This document shows, one piece after another, positions 11,783 to 25,023 of a DNA stretch of 64,000 nucleotides. The translations under genes were made by a program, and so were the position numbers. Within the stretch, counting starts at the first letter, position 1. Every line of letters begins with the position of its first letter. Below the pieces are notes generated by a model. That model saw nothing but the letters and a program-made list of their open reading frames with translations. It did no database searches and was not told the DNA's origin. The DNA is from Chromera velia (lineage: Eukaryota; Sar; Chromeraceae): positions 50,980-114,979 of the forward strand of contig JAHBMJ010005857.1 in the NCBI GenBank assembly GCA_018398765.1, in the 5' to 3' direction.

Positions 11783-14700
11783 CACAAACACATTGGCTCG
11801 AAAAACGTGGACAAGCACGCAAGCAAGAAAGGCAGACGTACAGACAAGGGGGGCACAAAGGAGAAGCTCACCCAACTAGACCGGACCACTCACACATCCA
11901 CTCAAATGAGTGCGTGAATGACGCCGGGAGGGGTGGAATTAGACTAAGAGGGTACGGACATCAGCAACATACACGATGGAGGGATGACGCGAGAAAGAAA
12001 AGAAAGAGAGCTGGAGGTTTCTCGCGTCACCGTCTTACAGGCAGACGGCGTAGCACGAGCAAAGAAAGAAAAGAGTAAAGGAAAGAAAGAGGCGGAGATC
12101 GTGAAAGGCGTGTTGGCTATTGCCAAACGCTGTCTTCCGAAGGCCAAAAGAAGTCAAGGAAGGAAAGAAAGAAAGAAGAAAAGAAGCAAAGGAAGTCCCT
12201 TTGAAGGCCAACGGACTCCGTCGACATGCAGCAGGGGCAGTAGAGGAAGGAAGCAAAGACAAGGAGAGAAGAAGAGAGGGAGGGAGGGCTGTCGGAGGTC
12301 AAGGAAGGAAAAGCCTCTTCGAAAAGGTCCTTCCCCTTCCTTTCCGCACCATCAATCGAACACACCAAAAAATAAAAACGAATGAATGATCAAATGGACG
12401 GGAGCTAGACCGACTCACAGATCCCTCGCTCGCTCAATCCATGCACTCACTCACTGACTTACTCACTCACTGATTTGTTCCTCGATCGAAAAAGAAAGAG
12501 AAGAAGGAATGAAGAGAGAGAAAGAGAGAAAAAGAACACGAGTAACCCATACATTTCGTTCCTCCCTCGTCGCTTTCTTCTGTCTAGCTCGAGAATCCCG
12601 TCTCCTCTCGTCATAGAACAAGACCGAGACAGAGACAGACACAAAGACACAGGAAGGAGATCGGCACCATGAATTTGGAAGGAAGGAAGAAAGAGAGAAG
12701 AAATGAACGAACGAACGAACGAACGAAAGAAATAAAGAAAGAAAGAAATGACGAAACAAAGAAAGGAGAAGAAGGGGTAATGAACGTGACCGAAGTCCTC
12801 TTGCTGCAATAAAATAATCGAGCGAGGTGAAGGGAGGGCAAACTCACCAGGCCCCCCTTCCCCTCACCTCCCCTTCCCAATCCTTCCCTCTGCGCCCCTC
12901 TCCTCTTCGCCCCAAATGACGGTGGGAAGAAGGGAAGTGCATTGAGAGGGATGAGGGGGCAAACAGCAGAGACACCCCTTTGAGGCTTTGCCTGCATTCA
13001 TTGTTTGATTAATCTCAATCAATGCAAGACGCGACGAGAAGGAAAAACGGAAGAGAGAAAGAGAAAGAAAGAAAGAAAGAAAAGAAAGAAGGGAATAAAG
13101 CTCCCCTGTTTTGAGAGAAAAGACACACGCGCGCATGCACCCACGGACACAGGATCACATTCATTCATTCATTCAACTCCACCAGACTCACTCGCATGCA
13201 GGACAGTCAGTGTAGAGCAGAGCCGCCTGTCAGTCATAGACATGCAGATGAAAGGAGGCAGACAAAGAACCTGCATAGACCGGCTAGATGGCCCCGGAAA
13301 GCGAACAGTGAGGCACTTAAAAACGCGACGGGTACTACTGACGCTTTCCGGGCCGCTGCACGGCTCCCCGCTCCAGACCAACAATCAAATGTGCGTGTTC
13401 GAAGTGAAACCAACCGACCATTCAATATTGAATTGTTCGTGCAATAAAGTCAAATAAGTAAGTCGAGGGAGACTCTTTCCCCCCCGTGTGGGTGGTACAT
13501 CGATCGACATGCATGTGTACGCAATTCAAGTCTTTAATTGGTTCTGCGCACGCTTCCATTCCTTCCGGGTTTCCTTTCTTCCCTCCTTCTTTCCCTTCCG
13601 CCCTCCTTCTGAGTTGGTCTCCGTGAGGAGCATGTCCGGGTGAAAGTCAACACACAAAAACCAAAAAAATGAGGGGAGGGACGGAAGACATGCAGCTAGG
13701 GGAAAAAGAGGTCCCTGAAGGCAAGCCTTAATTCCCATGCATGCACAGAGAGACGGATTTCGGCAAGATGAGAGACACTCATGAGATTTGGCCAGACAGA
13801 AAATTTCAAGAATGCATTCGGGTTTCTTGCTTGCAATGTTTCTCTTTCTCTAGTCTTTCCCACTTCACTTCCTTTCTTTTTTTTCTTCCCTCCCTCCCCT
13901 CTTTTTCTCTCATTCTTCCTTTCTGTGGCGCATGCGGAGACGCACTTCGTCTCTCCTCCCCTCTATCCACATAGCTTCATTGTCATTCGTCAGACGAGAG
14001 TCAACCCCCACCCGCGCCTTCTGCTCCCCTCCCTCCTTCGCTCCCCATGCACTCACTCACTTAGTCACTCACTCACTCACTCACTTACCTCCAGTTGGAG
14101 AGAAAGGAAGCGGAGTGGAGGGACCTGGAGAGGAGAGGGGCAGAGAGAATCCGGTGAATGAATGAATGAATGAATGGACTGTACCGAACTCACTCAGGTA
14201 TAGAGAGAACAGACACATAAATACACGGACAAGAGAAAGGCAGAACCTTTCCCTTCGTTCTCTTGAACTCACTCAACTCAAGTTAGCCATCACGAATCCA
14301 TCTTTTGCTCCTTCCTTTCCCCCTCCACCCTGAGATCGCCTCGGTCGAGGTTTGGAGAGCGTGTATTGCATCATCAGCGCTTCTTGTCTTCTCTTCTCTT
14401 CTCTTGCGCCTTTCCCTCCTTTGCTTTGCTTTTCCTTTCTTTCACTTCTGAGCCTTCCCAGCCCTCAGGGACGGACTACCTGGCTGATTGAATTTCTGCT
14501 TTAAAAAAAAAAAAATTGCAGTCCGTCACCTGGCCAGACTTCCTTAATCCGTCAGTCCGAAAATTAGTCGATCAGTGAATGAACGAAGCCGTGCAAGATG
14601 GTGCAAACTCCCTTCCTGCCTCTAATTGATTGATTGGGAGGGATTCCAATCGGCACTCTGTCTGTCTGTCTGACATGCAGTGACAGTGACGCTAGCTAGC

Positions 14701-17495
14701 TGGCTTGCTCGAGGGGCACTTTTTCTTGTCTTCGCTTCCCCTCAAGGTGTAGACACGGTCCTCTTTGTTTCGTTTGTACTTTTTGTTCTGTTTTCACTGC
14801 CGGGTATTGATCAAGTACCGAAGGAAACATAAAAGTTGTGTTCAGACAACCCGCCCTATTCCATCCATGCACCCCTGCCTGCCTGCATGCGGCGACCTTC
14901 TCTCTTTTTTCTCCCTGTTGCAGTTCCTCAGAGAGACCAGCAGAAGACACGCAGGTATGCAGACAGGCAGGCAGGCGTCAAGTCTTCTGTCCTTTTCTTT
15001 GTCGCTTGCTTCTCCCTCCCTCCCTCTCTCAGACAAGTACAGGAGGGCAGACAGAAATGTGAATGGAGCGGCTGAATGAGAACGGAGGGAACAGAGGGGA
15101 GGGGAGGGAACGGAACAGACGGGCTTGCAGGAGGAGAAAGAACACTTACGAGAAAGAAAAAAGAAGAGAGAAGCATGCAAAAGAGGAGTTGGCTCACGAG
15201 CTCGCTCGCTCTCTTGCTCCCTTCCCTTGGCTTTCCATTGCTTGCTAGCCTAGAGGACACCAGACAGACAGACAGAGGTGTATGTGTCTTCATTCCGGTC
15301 TGCATCACCTCTCGAGAGCTTCCCGTGCCCTCTCTCGACTCGACTACAATCATTTCTCTCTTCTCTCTCCTTCCCCTTACCCTCATCAGCTATCAGGTCC
15401 TCGACTGAGGAAGTGCGTGCTCGCTCTGTCTCTTCCGTCATGCAGAAGAACACAACAGCTGCGAGTGATCCATCCATCCGTTCTTGCAAGAAGCAGGCAG
15501 GCAGGCGGGAAGGAAGACAGGAACCTTCCTTCATCAATCACAGTCAGTGCTGTTCTCCCTCCCTCCCTCCCTCCAGCAAGACGTACGGACTTCCGACTGC
15601 TGCATGGCTGCAGCATGGGTGACGGACGGTCTGCCTGCCTGCCTGCTCACTCAGATACCTTTCCTCTCTTTCTTTCTCTTTCCTTCTCTCTCTCTCTCTC
15701 CCAATCCCCCACACCAGACAGACCTGACCAGAATGGACTCGGGTGCGTCGTTCTTCTCTCCTCTCTTTTCAGTTCTTCTCTTCTGAGGGGTCCTTGTACG
15801 AGTCCCAATCCATACACACATACATCCATACACAGGCGAAAAAATCATTCATACTGAGGACAGACGAAGAAGAGAGTGAAACGAGGTACAGAAAGGAAGG
15901 AAGGAAGGAAGGAAGGAAGGAAAGAACGAAGGAAGGAAGGAAGGAAGGAAGGAAGGAAGGACGTCTCTCCGTCCCAAGGGACAAGACGAGACACGGGAGG
16001 GGGGAGAAAGACCAGACGAGACGAAACAGGCCCTAGCTGCACAGACAGACAGACAGTGCATCCATCCATCCATCATATGGGATCCACACTTTTCTGAGAA
16101 AGAAAAAATGAAAAGCCGGGGCGGGTAGGGGGATGTGATTCAGAGATGACCTGACTAACCCAGCGGACAGACAGACAGGCAGGCAGGCAGACAGACAGAC
16201 AGAACTAGAGCACGAAAGAAAATCGCACACCCCTGTTCCCCCCAACTTCCCTCCGTCCCGTGTCTGTCTGAAGAAGGATGGGTATTGATTGCGCAACAGA
16301 CGGGCAAACAGGCAGAGAGGCAGTCCTGCTACCCCCTCAGTTTTCCTTTCTTCTCGAGCCGATTTCTCTTCCTGCGTGACTTTCGCAAACTTCGAACGAA
16401 AGCTTCATCTGCTGTTTCCCTTATTGCTGTGTCTGTCGTCCTGTTCAAACCTTCTGGTATTCTTTGTGTGTGCGTTTTTGCTCCACTCAAGTTTTTCCTT
16501 GCTTGAATGAATCAACCGAATCATCTTTCGACCTGAAGCCGTGAGAGGAGGAGTGTCTTTCTGACGAGGAAAGAAGGAAGGTGTACGAAAGAAAAACAGA
16601 CAAGACAGACAGCGAAGGATGAAAAGGCATGACGAGACAAGACAAGACAAGACATGTACAGGTTCTTGGACGTGGCAACACAACACAGCACAGCACAGAA
16701 AGAAGGACAGGGCAGGACGGATCTGGTGACAGAAGGAGAGACGGGAGAGACAGCAAGTCAAGGAGAAAGGGGGTAGAAGTGAAACGCGTGTGAATGAATT
16801 GGGAGGTACGGAAGGGAGGAAGGAAGGGACGGTCTGAGTTTGTTGGATGGATGATGACTTGTTGTTGTCAGTTAGTTGGCGTTCTATCAAATTTGTCATG
16901 CTGTTTTGTTTTCTTTTCTTTTGAACAAGCTGAAACAACCAGCAGGACGGGGAGAGAGGAAAGGCTGTTCTTTCTCTCCTTTCTGCTTCCTCGCTACCTT
17001 GCCTCCACAGATTCTTTCCTTCCCTGTTTTCTCTGTCGTTCGCATACATATTGGAACAGGGAGAGTGGGAGACGAGTGGCACCAAATGAAAAGAACAAAA
17101 AAAAACGGGCGGAACGCACCGTAACACATAGAAACAGGGAATGAAGGCAGGAACACATTTTTGATAACGGAAAGGAAGTAGGAAACTAATGATAGTGTTA
17201 GAAGACGTAAATAGTGGACTCCGCGGTCGCGGCTCAAGAACGAAACATGAATGAACAAGAACAAGAGGGGTCTTTCTTGCCACTTTCTCTCTCTCTGTCT
17301 ATCTGTCTGTCTGAATGACCCCAAGCATGCATCTTCCTTTTTATCCCTTCGCGAAGAGAAGGGGGCCCTCCCTCCCTCCCTCCCTGCGTGTGTGTGTGTG
17401 TTTGTTCGTTCTCCGAGTGAGTATCGCACCACTTGGTTGAGTGAGACGGCTCATCACGATGGGATGCAGGAAGGCAGGCAGGCAGGCAGGCAGGC

Positions 17496-17534
<39 letters not shown>

Positions 17535-20500
17535 GGGAAAAGAAAGAGGGAAACTGGATCAACCAGAAAACAGGAAGAGAAAGAGAATGGAAGAAAAAGA
17601 AGAATGATTGAATGCCGTTCCTTCACGATTCAGTAGAGGGAGCACGCTTCGTTAGGAAGAAATCAAGGAAGTCTCGGGCGCAGAAGGAAAGAAAAAAACA
17701 AACAAAAGAGGCAGAAAGGAAGAAAAGAAGCAAGCAAGCAAGCAAGAAAGAAAGAAAGAAAGACAGACAGACAGAAAGAAAGAAAGAAAGCACAAGACAG
17801 GCAAATGGCAAAGAAAGAAACACGGGCTATGAACGAGCCTGCATGGAGGGAGAGATAAATCGGTGACTGACTGAATGACCCTCTTCGCATGCTTCGTGCA
17901 CCAAAAAACTTTTCTCTCTCCTCCCACCACAGCCTTTCACTCCTTCCACTCGTTTTGTTCTGCCTGCAGCTGCTTGTTTAAAGTAAAAAGGAAAGGAGAC
18001 GGGTCCTTCTGAGAAGGTCTCTCTCCCTCAAGGGTTGGTCGGACTAACTGAACTTCACGTGATTCTCTTTCACATTTTCTTGAAAGATCCACTACCGGAT
18101 AGACTCCATCTGTCTGTCCATCCACCGGACACCAAAAACACAGAGACAAAACAAAAAAACAACAACGAGCACAGTGGACAACCGAAACACAACACAAACA
18201 CACAGATCCAAGCGAAATTCGGTCGTTCAACAAAGAAATGTAGCAGAACCACCACAAAGGAAAGCGGAATGAGAGGAGAGGGAAATCCCCACACCCACGT
18301 CGCCCGTCAGTCAGACCACTCCCAGGTTACATCAGTACAACGCAACATCATCAAACGCACACCAGCATGCGTGAACGAAAACATCATCCATGCAGTTTGA
18401 ATTGATGCGAAAAGACAAAAAAACAACTGTGGTCACCTGAGCCCAGCCGACCAACTTTTTTTCTTTAAAACAATTAAACGAATGACATTGGCGGCCCTTC
18501 GTTTCTCCACAAACCCCAAGATGGCCTTCTCACTTCAATTGTCGCCACTCCTCCTCATTGTCCTTGTTGAACGAGAGAACGAAAAAGCAAGCAAACAAAA
18601 AGCAGCCCCTCTTTTGCCCCTTCTCCCTCCACGTTTGCAGACATGAAACAAAATAAAACAAAACTGAGCGGAGTGAAAGAAAGAAAACAGCCAGCACAGT
18701 CGCCCTTCATTCACCATTCATTTCATTTCATGTGAGGCTTCCCTCCCCTCCTCTCTCCTTCCCTCCCAGCTCCCTCTGAGTCAAAGGAACCAACCAACCC
18801 TCTTTCAAAAAAAAAAAAAGGAACCAACCAACCCTCTTTCGTTTCCTTTCTCTTGAATTGGTTGGTGCGAAAGAAACCTTTGATTTGAGCCGTTTGCTTG
18901 CTGTTTCAAAATAGCAGCCAGCCAGCCAGCCAGCCAACCAGCCCAACATGCCGTTTAAGAAGACTTCGCACGAACAGACAAGGAGAGAAGAAAAGAGCGA
19001 GTTGACAGAGTCACAGGACGTGTGTGCATCGACGCGACACGCAAGAAACGAAATGGAAAAAAAGTATAAAGAGAGGCAACAGTGAAAGAAAGAAACTCTC
19101 CTTTTTCTTTCTTCATCCGTGTCTGTGTCTGACGTTTCCACTCGTACTCCCTCCGTGCAAAGATAAACAAGCAGGTGAATGTTACGTGGAACGCATACGG
19201 ACACGTGCGCTTGCAGAACCTGTTCACAAATGAACGGTGCCTTTTTCTGTTGGCGTGCAGTTGTCAACATTCAATGTTTTTTTTTTCTCTTCGAAATGAA
19301 CTGCGCCTTCCTGAAGATGATGATGCGGTGCATGCCGCTCACTCGTTGCTCCCCCCTCTCCCTCCCTTCCCCGCTTATTCATACATGCTTTCATTCATTC
19401 TTTCTTTCTTTCTTCAGTCGATTTTGATATTCAATCTTCTTTCTCTTCCGTTTCCTTTTATTCCTTCCCCCCTGCCCATTCCGTTCCTTTTCTTTCCTCA
19501 AACAGAGAGAGAGGGGGAGAGAGCAGCAACACAAGCATGAAGACATGCAGGCAGAGAGACATGCAGAAGAGGAGAGGAGTGAGCTAAGAGGGGGAAAGAA
19601 GAAGAAGAGATGTGCAGTTCATGACAAGGATGCATGCATGCTTTCGTGTTTTCCTTCTTTGCTTCCTTTCGTTCAGTCTCCCACGTTCATTGCAGAATGC
19701 CTCTGAGGCGTCTTTCTTTCTTTCTCGCTCTCAATTCAATCAATCGAGCCCCCACCCGGCAACCCAACCCTCTAGAGGTCGGCAGGGTGGGGTGATAACA
19801 ACTGACAGCTTGCCACCGTTCCCCCCCCTCCACTGCTTGCTCTGGTCCGCAAGCGACGAAGAGCAAGCGAGGAGGAGTGAAGAAGAGCTCCAACGAAACG
19901 AAAAACCTTCTTCCTCACCTGTGAAACCATGCCACCATCCTGCCTCCCTCCCTCCTCAAGAGAGATTGGAGAGGACACTTCAAACAAGCAACCCAGCAAG
20001 CAAGCAAGCAAGAAAGGAAGGAATCGAAGGACCATCCCCCACCCGTTCCTTCCTGCCCGCCTCTTTCTGTTTTTCTGCCTAACTCCTCTGTCTACGGTAA
20101 ATTTCGTTCCGTGCATGCACTCATGATTGTCTCATTCATTCAGGCTGCTTTGCCTTTCAGCGGTGACGTGGTGCATCGCGAGGTCCTCTGACCCTACCAG
20201 ATCGCATATGAGCAACTAACTTGTACGTCGCTGAATTCCATGCAACAACCTTCCTTGTTCGGGTGTCCCTTACTCCCTGGCTCCTCTGTGCCCCGTATCA
20301 TTTCAGTAAATTGCCTTACCATGGTCTCATTCCTCTCTGCATTCATTTTCTTGGGGGTCCAAGCCACCCCATGCGACCCCTCCCTGACAGACAGACAGGC
20401 AGACGGACGGACGGAGGGAGGGACAGGAAGATCCATCCATCCTGCCTTCCGAAAGTTTGACTGATTGATTCATTCCTCGCGCGCCCACCTTGAGAGAGAG

Positions 20501-20688
20501 AGAGACGGGAGTCAGCGCCAAGAGCGAGCGCAGAGAGAGAGAAAAAGAGAGAGAGAAACAGACAGAAAGAGAGACGACGAAAGAAAGGGAAAGGGAAAGG
20601 GGGGCCCTGGAATGAAAGGGATCGAGTATGGACCGAAAATGAAAGAAGAAAGGCAAGAAAGACCAGCCTTCCTTCTCCCCCCCCCCCC
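10491..20688. other. 10 kb microsatellite-rich region without a supportable gene
   Basis: I looked on both strands for exons of the kind seen elsewhere in the window (NCAG acceptor, GTCNGT or GTAAG donor, in-phase junctions) and found none that hold together. Contents are scattered unique stretches among simple repeats: CA at 11733-11779, TCAC and GAAT blocks near 14050-14175, GGAA at 15893-15960, GAAA-type purine blocks at 12040-12780, 17490-17535 and 17690-17790, and a 21-bp direct repeat at 18786 and 18821. Purine-rich strands predominate on +. Unrecognised genes or long introns of a minus-strand gene are possible. Confidence 0.6.
13294..13351. repeat. CCGGAAAGCG inverted-repeat hairpin, copy 1
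   Basis: CCGGAAAGCG at 13294-13303 is matched by its reverse complement CGCTTTCCGG at 13342-13351, with about 38 bases between. The arms extend a few bases outward as GGCC. The same motif and similar spacing recur at 24714-24775. Confidence 0.6.
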
Positions 20689-21004
20689 NNNNNNNNNNNN
20701 NNNNNNNNNNNNNNNNNNNNNNNNNNNNNNNNNNNNNNNNNNNNNNNNNNNNNNNNNNNNNNNNNNNNNNNNNNNNNNNNNNNNNNNNNNNNNNNNNNNN
20801 NNNNNNNNNNNNNNNNNNNNNNNNNNNNNNNNNNNNNNNNNNNNNNNNNNNNNNNNNNNNNNNNNNNNNNNNNNNNNNNNNNNNNNNNNNNNNNNNNNNN
20901 NNNNNNNNNNNNNNNNNNNNNNNNNNNNNNNNNNNNNNNNNNNNNNNNNNNNNNNNNNNNNNNNNNNNNNNNNNNNNNNNNNNNNNNNNNNNNNNNNNNN
21001 NNNN
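20689..21004. other. Assembly gap (316 N)
   Basis: Unresolved bases begin directly after a poly-C run. This suggests that sequencing or assembly stopped at the homopolymer. Confidence 0.98.
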
Positions 21005-21212
21005 TCCGACTCTGCTCTGCCTTGCTCTTCTTGCACCTCCCCTTCTGTCCACCTAGGTCTCTCTCTACCTCCAACAACCGACATGCAAGGGCTCGGGCTT
21101 TTGCTTTCCTTTCTCTTTTTCTCTTTCATTCCTTCAAGTCTCGACAATCAATGAATCGGTCCCTCCCTCACCGACTAGTCTAGACTCATTTGAGCCTCCC
21201 TCCCTCCCTCAC

Positions 21213-24200
21213 TCAAGGACGGAGAGTCGAGAGAGGTGACATCCAGGGATGCCGCAATGCCTCTTCGGCACTGATTCTTCTTTTCGGGTCCGGTTCCAAC
21301 AGCGACCTCAAAAGGTTCCTCACATCCGGACTCACATGAGCGAAGTGAGGACCCTCCAGGTCCACCCGACCCTGTCGATTCAACCTGATCGTGCCCTTCA
21401 GGTCATTTCCAATGAAACATGCGAACCCGGCCAGCATGAAAAACAAGATCGCACCACACGCATACACATCCGATTTTGATGTTGCTGCGTGCCCGTAGAG
21501 GGTCTCTCGCCCAAGGTACCCGGGCGTGCCCGTGATTCTGATCTTCACCGAGCGAGGAGACTTTGTTTTCTTCCCCCCTTCTTCTTTCTCGTCCTTCTCT
21601 TCTGAACCGCAAGAGGGGAGCACACTTGGAGCCTCTGCCATTGTTGAGGCAGTCATGTCGGACAGAGCCCGCACACGACCTCCCCCCATCCCCCCCTCAC
21701 ACCCCCAACCGCTGTCCCCTATCCCTGTCTGCCCTGATGATGACTGCTGCTGCTGCGCAGGTGTGCTGGTGAATAGGGACTCCACACTCTCTTCCTTGAA
21801 CGCAAGTCCAAAGTCAATCAGGGTCAAGGAGCTCAGATCTCGACGGTCTTTGAAGATCAAATTGCCCGGGGTGATGTCTCGGTGCACGACCCGGTTGGCA
21901 TGCAGGTAGGCGACTGCAGAGAGGAGGGCCCGGAAAGCGGTTTTGGCATCTGCCTCGTGCAGTGGACCCTTGGAGTCGACGAGGAACTGCAGGTCGCAAC
22001 CGTGCACGCGCCCGATGCGCTCCTCAACTAAAACGCCCCCCACAAAAAAGGAAGCGTTCTGCAGACGCCGTCTCCCCCCCCCTCCATGGAAGGCAAGTGC
22101 CGGGGGATGGCTGGAGACGGCAGGGGGACTGCTGGGGGGTGCGGAGACCGCACAGGGCAGGGGGGGAGGGGGGAAAGATTCGGCAGACTCTCCGGACTCC
22201 TCCCGCCCTACTCCGTCGTCACCCTTCTGCTGCTGTTGCCTTGTTTCCCCCCCTTCCCTCCCTGTGTTGAAGGCTGCGAGGAGACCGACAATGTTCGGGT
22301 GACTCAAACCCGCCAGGGCTTCCGCCTCAGCCAGGAGGTAGTGCGAAACCTTGACTGCTGGGGCCGCCAGGGAGGCGCTGCAGCGTCGTGTCAGGGAGGG
22401 AGCAGAGACATTTATGCAGGCGATGCAGAGGGGAACACACAATGAGAGAGAATGTCAACAGAGACAGGATGAATTTGGGCATTCGAGATGAATCAAATGA
22501 TCATCGTCGGCTTTTCATGCAGGAACGGAAAAGGAAAAGGGAGAAGAGAAAAAAAGCAGGCAGGAAGGGGAGAACGAAGATTCCTCTGCTCCCTTGTTCT
22601 CTTTTCCTTCCCCTGCAACAGGACACCCCACAAATATAAGCTGATCTACAGGAACCGTCTAGGCAGACATGCAACCACTAGAGATTGATGAGACACTCCG
22701 AGACGGACCGATGGATGCAGGGCAGACCGCTGGCACCCTCAGTCCCTCCACAGTCTCTGTCTCTTTCTCCGCTGCCCCCCGGGAGAGAGGAACAGAGACG
22801 AGAGGCGTGAGAGGGTAACGAGGTCTTCAGCACCACCTCTTCGCCTGTGTCGTTGTCTACTGCCGCGAAAATCTGCATGATGTAAAAAACCAGCAGCACT
22901 ACTGGATGTCTCTTCCTTACATTAGATTGGTAGCGCGGGTGAGGTTGACTCTATGTGTCACCTGTGACCAAGAAAGGCACTGTGATAAACAGACAGAGGA
23001 AAGAGCCGCCGTGGACGCATCCTTTCAAACCGCGCATTCCAGCATTTGTTTGAGATGTGAGACATATACCTGAGTTCTGATGTGGCCCGGCGCTATCCAG
23101 CGGAGTGACATTGAAAGATTCGCTAAACAAACGTTGGAGTGATCTTTCTTTCTTCGACCACAGGCAACAACAATGTGTCAAATGGAAGATACGTCCCACA
23201 TAACAATACCCCCCCCCCAGACACAAAGCCCGCACCAACCTGGGAGAATGAACCCCTCGCAAGCAGATAGAGAATCGCAAATCGCCTCTCCAGTTCCTCA
23301 ATCGATCCCCATCTCATGAGACCAGACGAAGAAGAACAGGAGGAAGAGGGAGGAGGAAGGGGAGACCTGCAGGCGCAGGAGGAAGAGGAGTCTCCCTGCG
23401 TGTCTCTGTCCGTCTCCACAGCCACTGCCTCGGCGAACGAACTTCTCAGTCGTTCTCTCGGCCCTCCAGGCTGTGAGGCGGATGAGGAGGACGAGGAAGT
23501 TTCCCTCTCTCTCTCTCTCTTTGCCGACGAGGAGGAGGAGGAAGCGTCAGTTGTTGACACTTCACTTTCCTCCACCTCCTCGCTTCTGCTGCGGTTGCTG
23601 TTGTTCCCTTTCTCTTCTCTCCCATGACCTTGCTCAACCACTGAAGGCTGGATGCTCGGGGGTGAGGACAGAACCGCAAGAGTCGGCTCTTCACTAGCGG
23701 ATGCCTGATGGTCGCACTCTTCTCTGCCTTCATGTGTGGCGGGGGAGACTGGAAGAGGTAGAGTTGGGCCTGCTGCTGCCCCGGTCTCTTCCCTCTCCTT
23801 CGTCTGCTGCACTTCCTCAGAAGGAAGCGTCGGTCTCTCCTCATCAAGAGTGTGCAGGCGGTTGGAAGAAGGTGCAAACAGTTGAGAGAAAGACAGAGAC
23901 CTTCTGTGTCTGACTCTCTTCCCTCCGGAACAAGAGAAGTTTTGAGCAGAACCCGAGGAGGACGCTTCTCCTCCCTCTCCAGCTGCACTTCTGACAACAG
24001 TCCCGTGGGTGTGCGTGTCCTCGTCGTCATCTGAACACTCCTGCTGGACGAAAAGGTCAACCAAGGGGGAACTGCGCCATCTTTGAATAGCAAAGGCGAA
24101 GGGGAATTTCTCCCCTCTTTCCTCACTCGGTTCATGATCTTCCCCTCCAGGGAAGCCAGAGGCAGAGACAGCGGAGGCTGAGGGCATCCATGCAAGGAGG

Positions 24201-24253
24201 TTGTACTGGTCACGGGAAGAGGGGGAAGAAGACGACTTCGTTTTTGTTGGCAT
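21213..24253 (-). CDS. Protein kinase with long acidic/Ser-rich N-terminal region
   Basis: Three exons on the minus strand, 24253-23240, 22872-22709 and 22377-21213, join in phase to 780 residues. Start is the first in-frame ATG. Residues 1 to about 325 are low-complexity Ser/Glu-rich. The kinase domain begins across the first junction: ARGSFSQ joins IFAAVDNDTGEEVVLKTS, giving the nucleotide loop and the VAIK-type lysine. The C-helix glutamate (AEAEAL), HPNIVGLL, the catalytic loop HRDITPGN, the metal-binding DFG in LIDFGLA, GTPGYLGRE in the activation segment and SDVYACG follow. Two features are odd. The HRDxK lysine is replaced by Thr, and two long Ser/Pro/Gln-rich inserts split the domain. 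The first glycine of the loop is Ala. The fold call is firm; activity and substrate are unknown. The second donor is GTCCGTC. Confidence 0.87.
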
Positions 24254-24713
24254 AAGGAAAATCCTGATCTGGCGTGTTTCTGTCTCGATTGAATCAACAC
24301 ACAGACGCACACAGAGAATCACAAGGACATGAAGCAAATCATGTTGAGTGCATTACTTTTGCTTCAGAACGAAAAGATAAGAAGAGGAAGCGCAAATCGA
24401 GAATCCGGTGTTCTCTTCTCTTTTTGCTCGGTCAGCAGAGGCAGGCTCAGCTCTGGTGCTTCACACGGAAATCATTGTCGTGACCTCTCAACCCACAACG
24501 ACCCACTTCCATCGAACAGAAGACTGGCTTGACAAACGACTATGAGATGACAGGATCGCTGGTGTAAACTTCTTTGGCTTTGATGCACCAAGGAAGAAAC
24601 AAAGAAGATTTCTCAGTGACCTAGCATGACCTATAGCTGGCTAGCTACCTATAGCTACCTATACCCGATCTCGATCATGGGAAATGCTTTGACGCACGCG
24701 CGATCGAGCACTT

Positions 24714-24775
24714 CCGGAAAGCGTAGCGCGCGCGGGGGGCAATGAGCTATAAGTACCCCCCGCTACGCTTTCCGG
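24714..24775. repeat. CCGGAAAGCG inverted-repeat hairpin, copy 2
   Basis: The arm at 24714-24739 (CCGGAAAGCGTAGCG, then GC/G bases) pairs with 24756-24775 (CCCCCCGCTACGCTTTCCGG). Fifteen outer bases are perfect and a G/C run extends the stem. It lies between two minus-strand genes, roughly upstream of the kinase. It could be a promoter element, a small mobile element or a structured RNA. Confidence 0.7.
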
Positions 24776-25023
24776 GGTCATGCCATATGTGTTGTGCCAT
24801 AAATTCGTTCGAGCGAATAAAGCTTGCTTCGATATATGCAGCATTCCTGCAGCCGTCCAATGACTCGTGCAACTGCATATGGTGTCCATGGTGTCAACAC
24901 ATGTCAACACGCCTGTTGGTGTATACATCCCTGCTGTCACTTTACGTGTGTGTCAAAAATTTACTGAGCGCTGTTTCTTGCACAAAACTGCAATTATAGG
25001 AGTTAAAAGAAGCACATTGAAAG

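Noticed and set aside
11984-12385. Basic 133-residue plus-strand frame
   Set aside because: Purine-rich low complexity gives Lys/Arg/Glu runs; no domain and no splice context.
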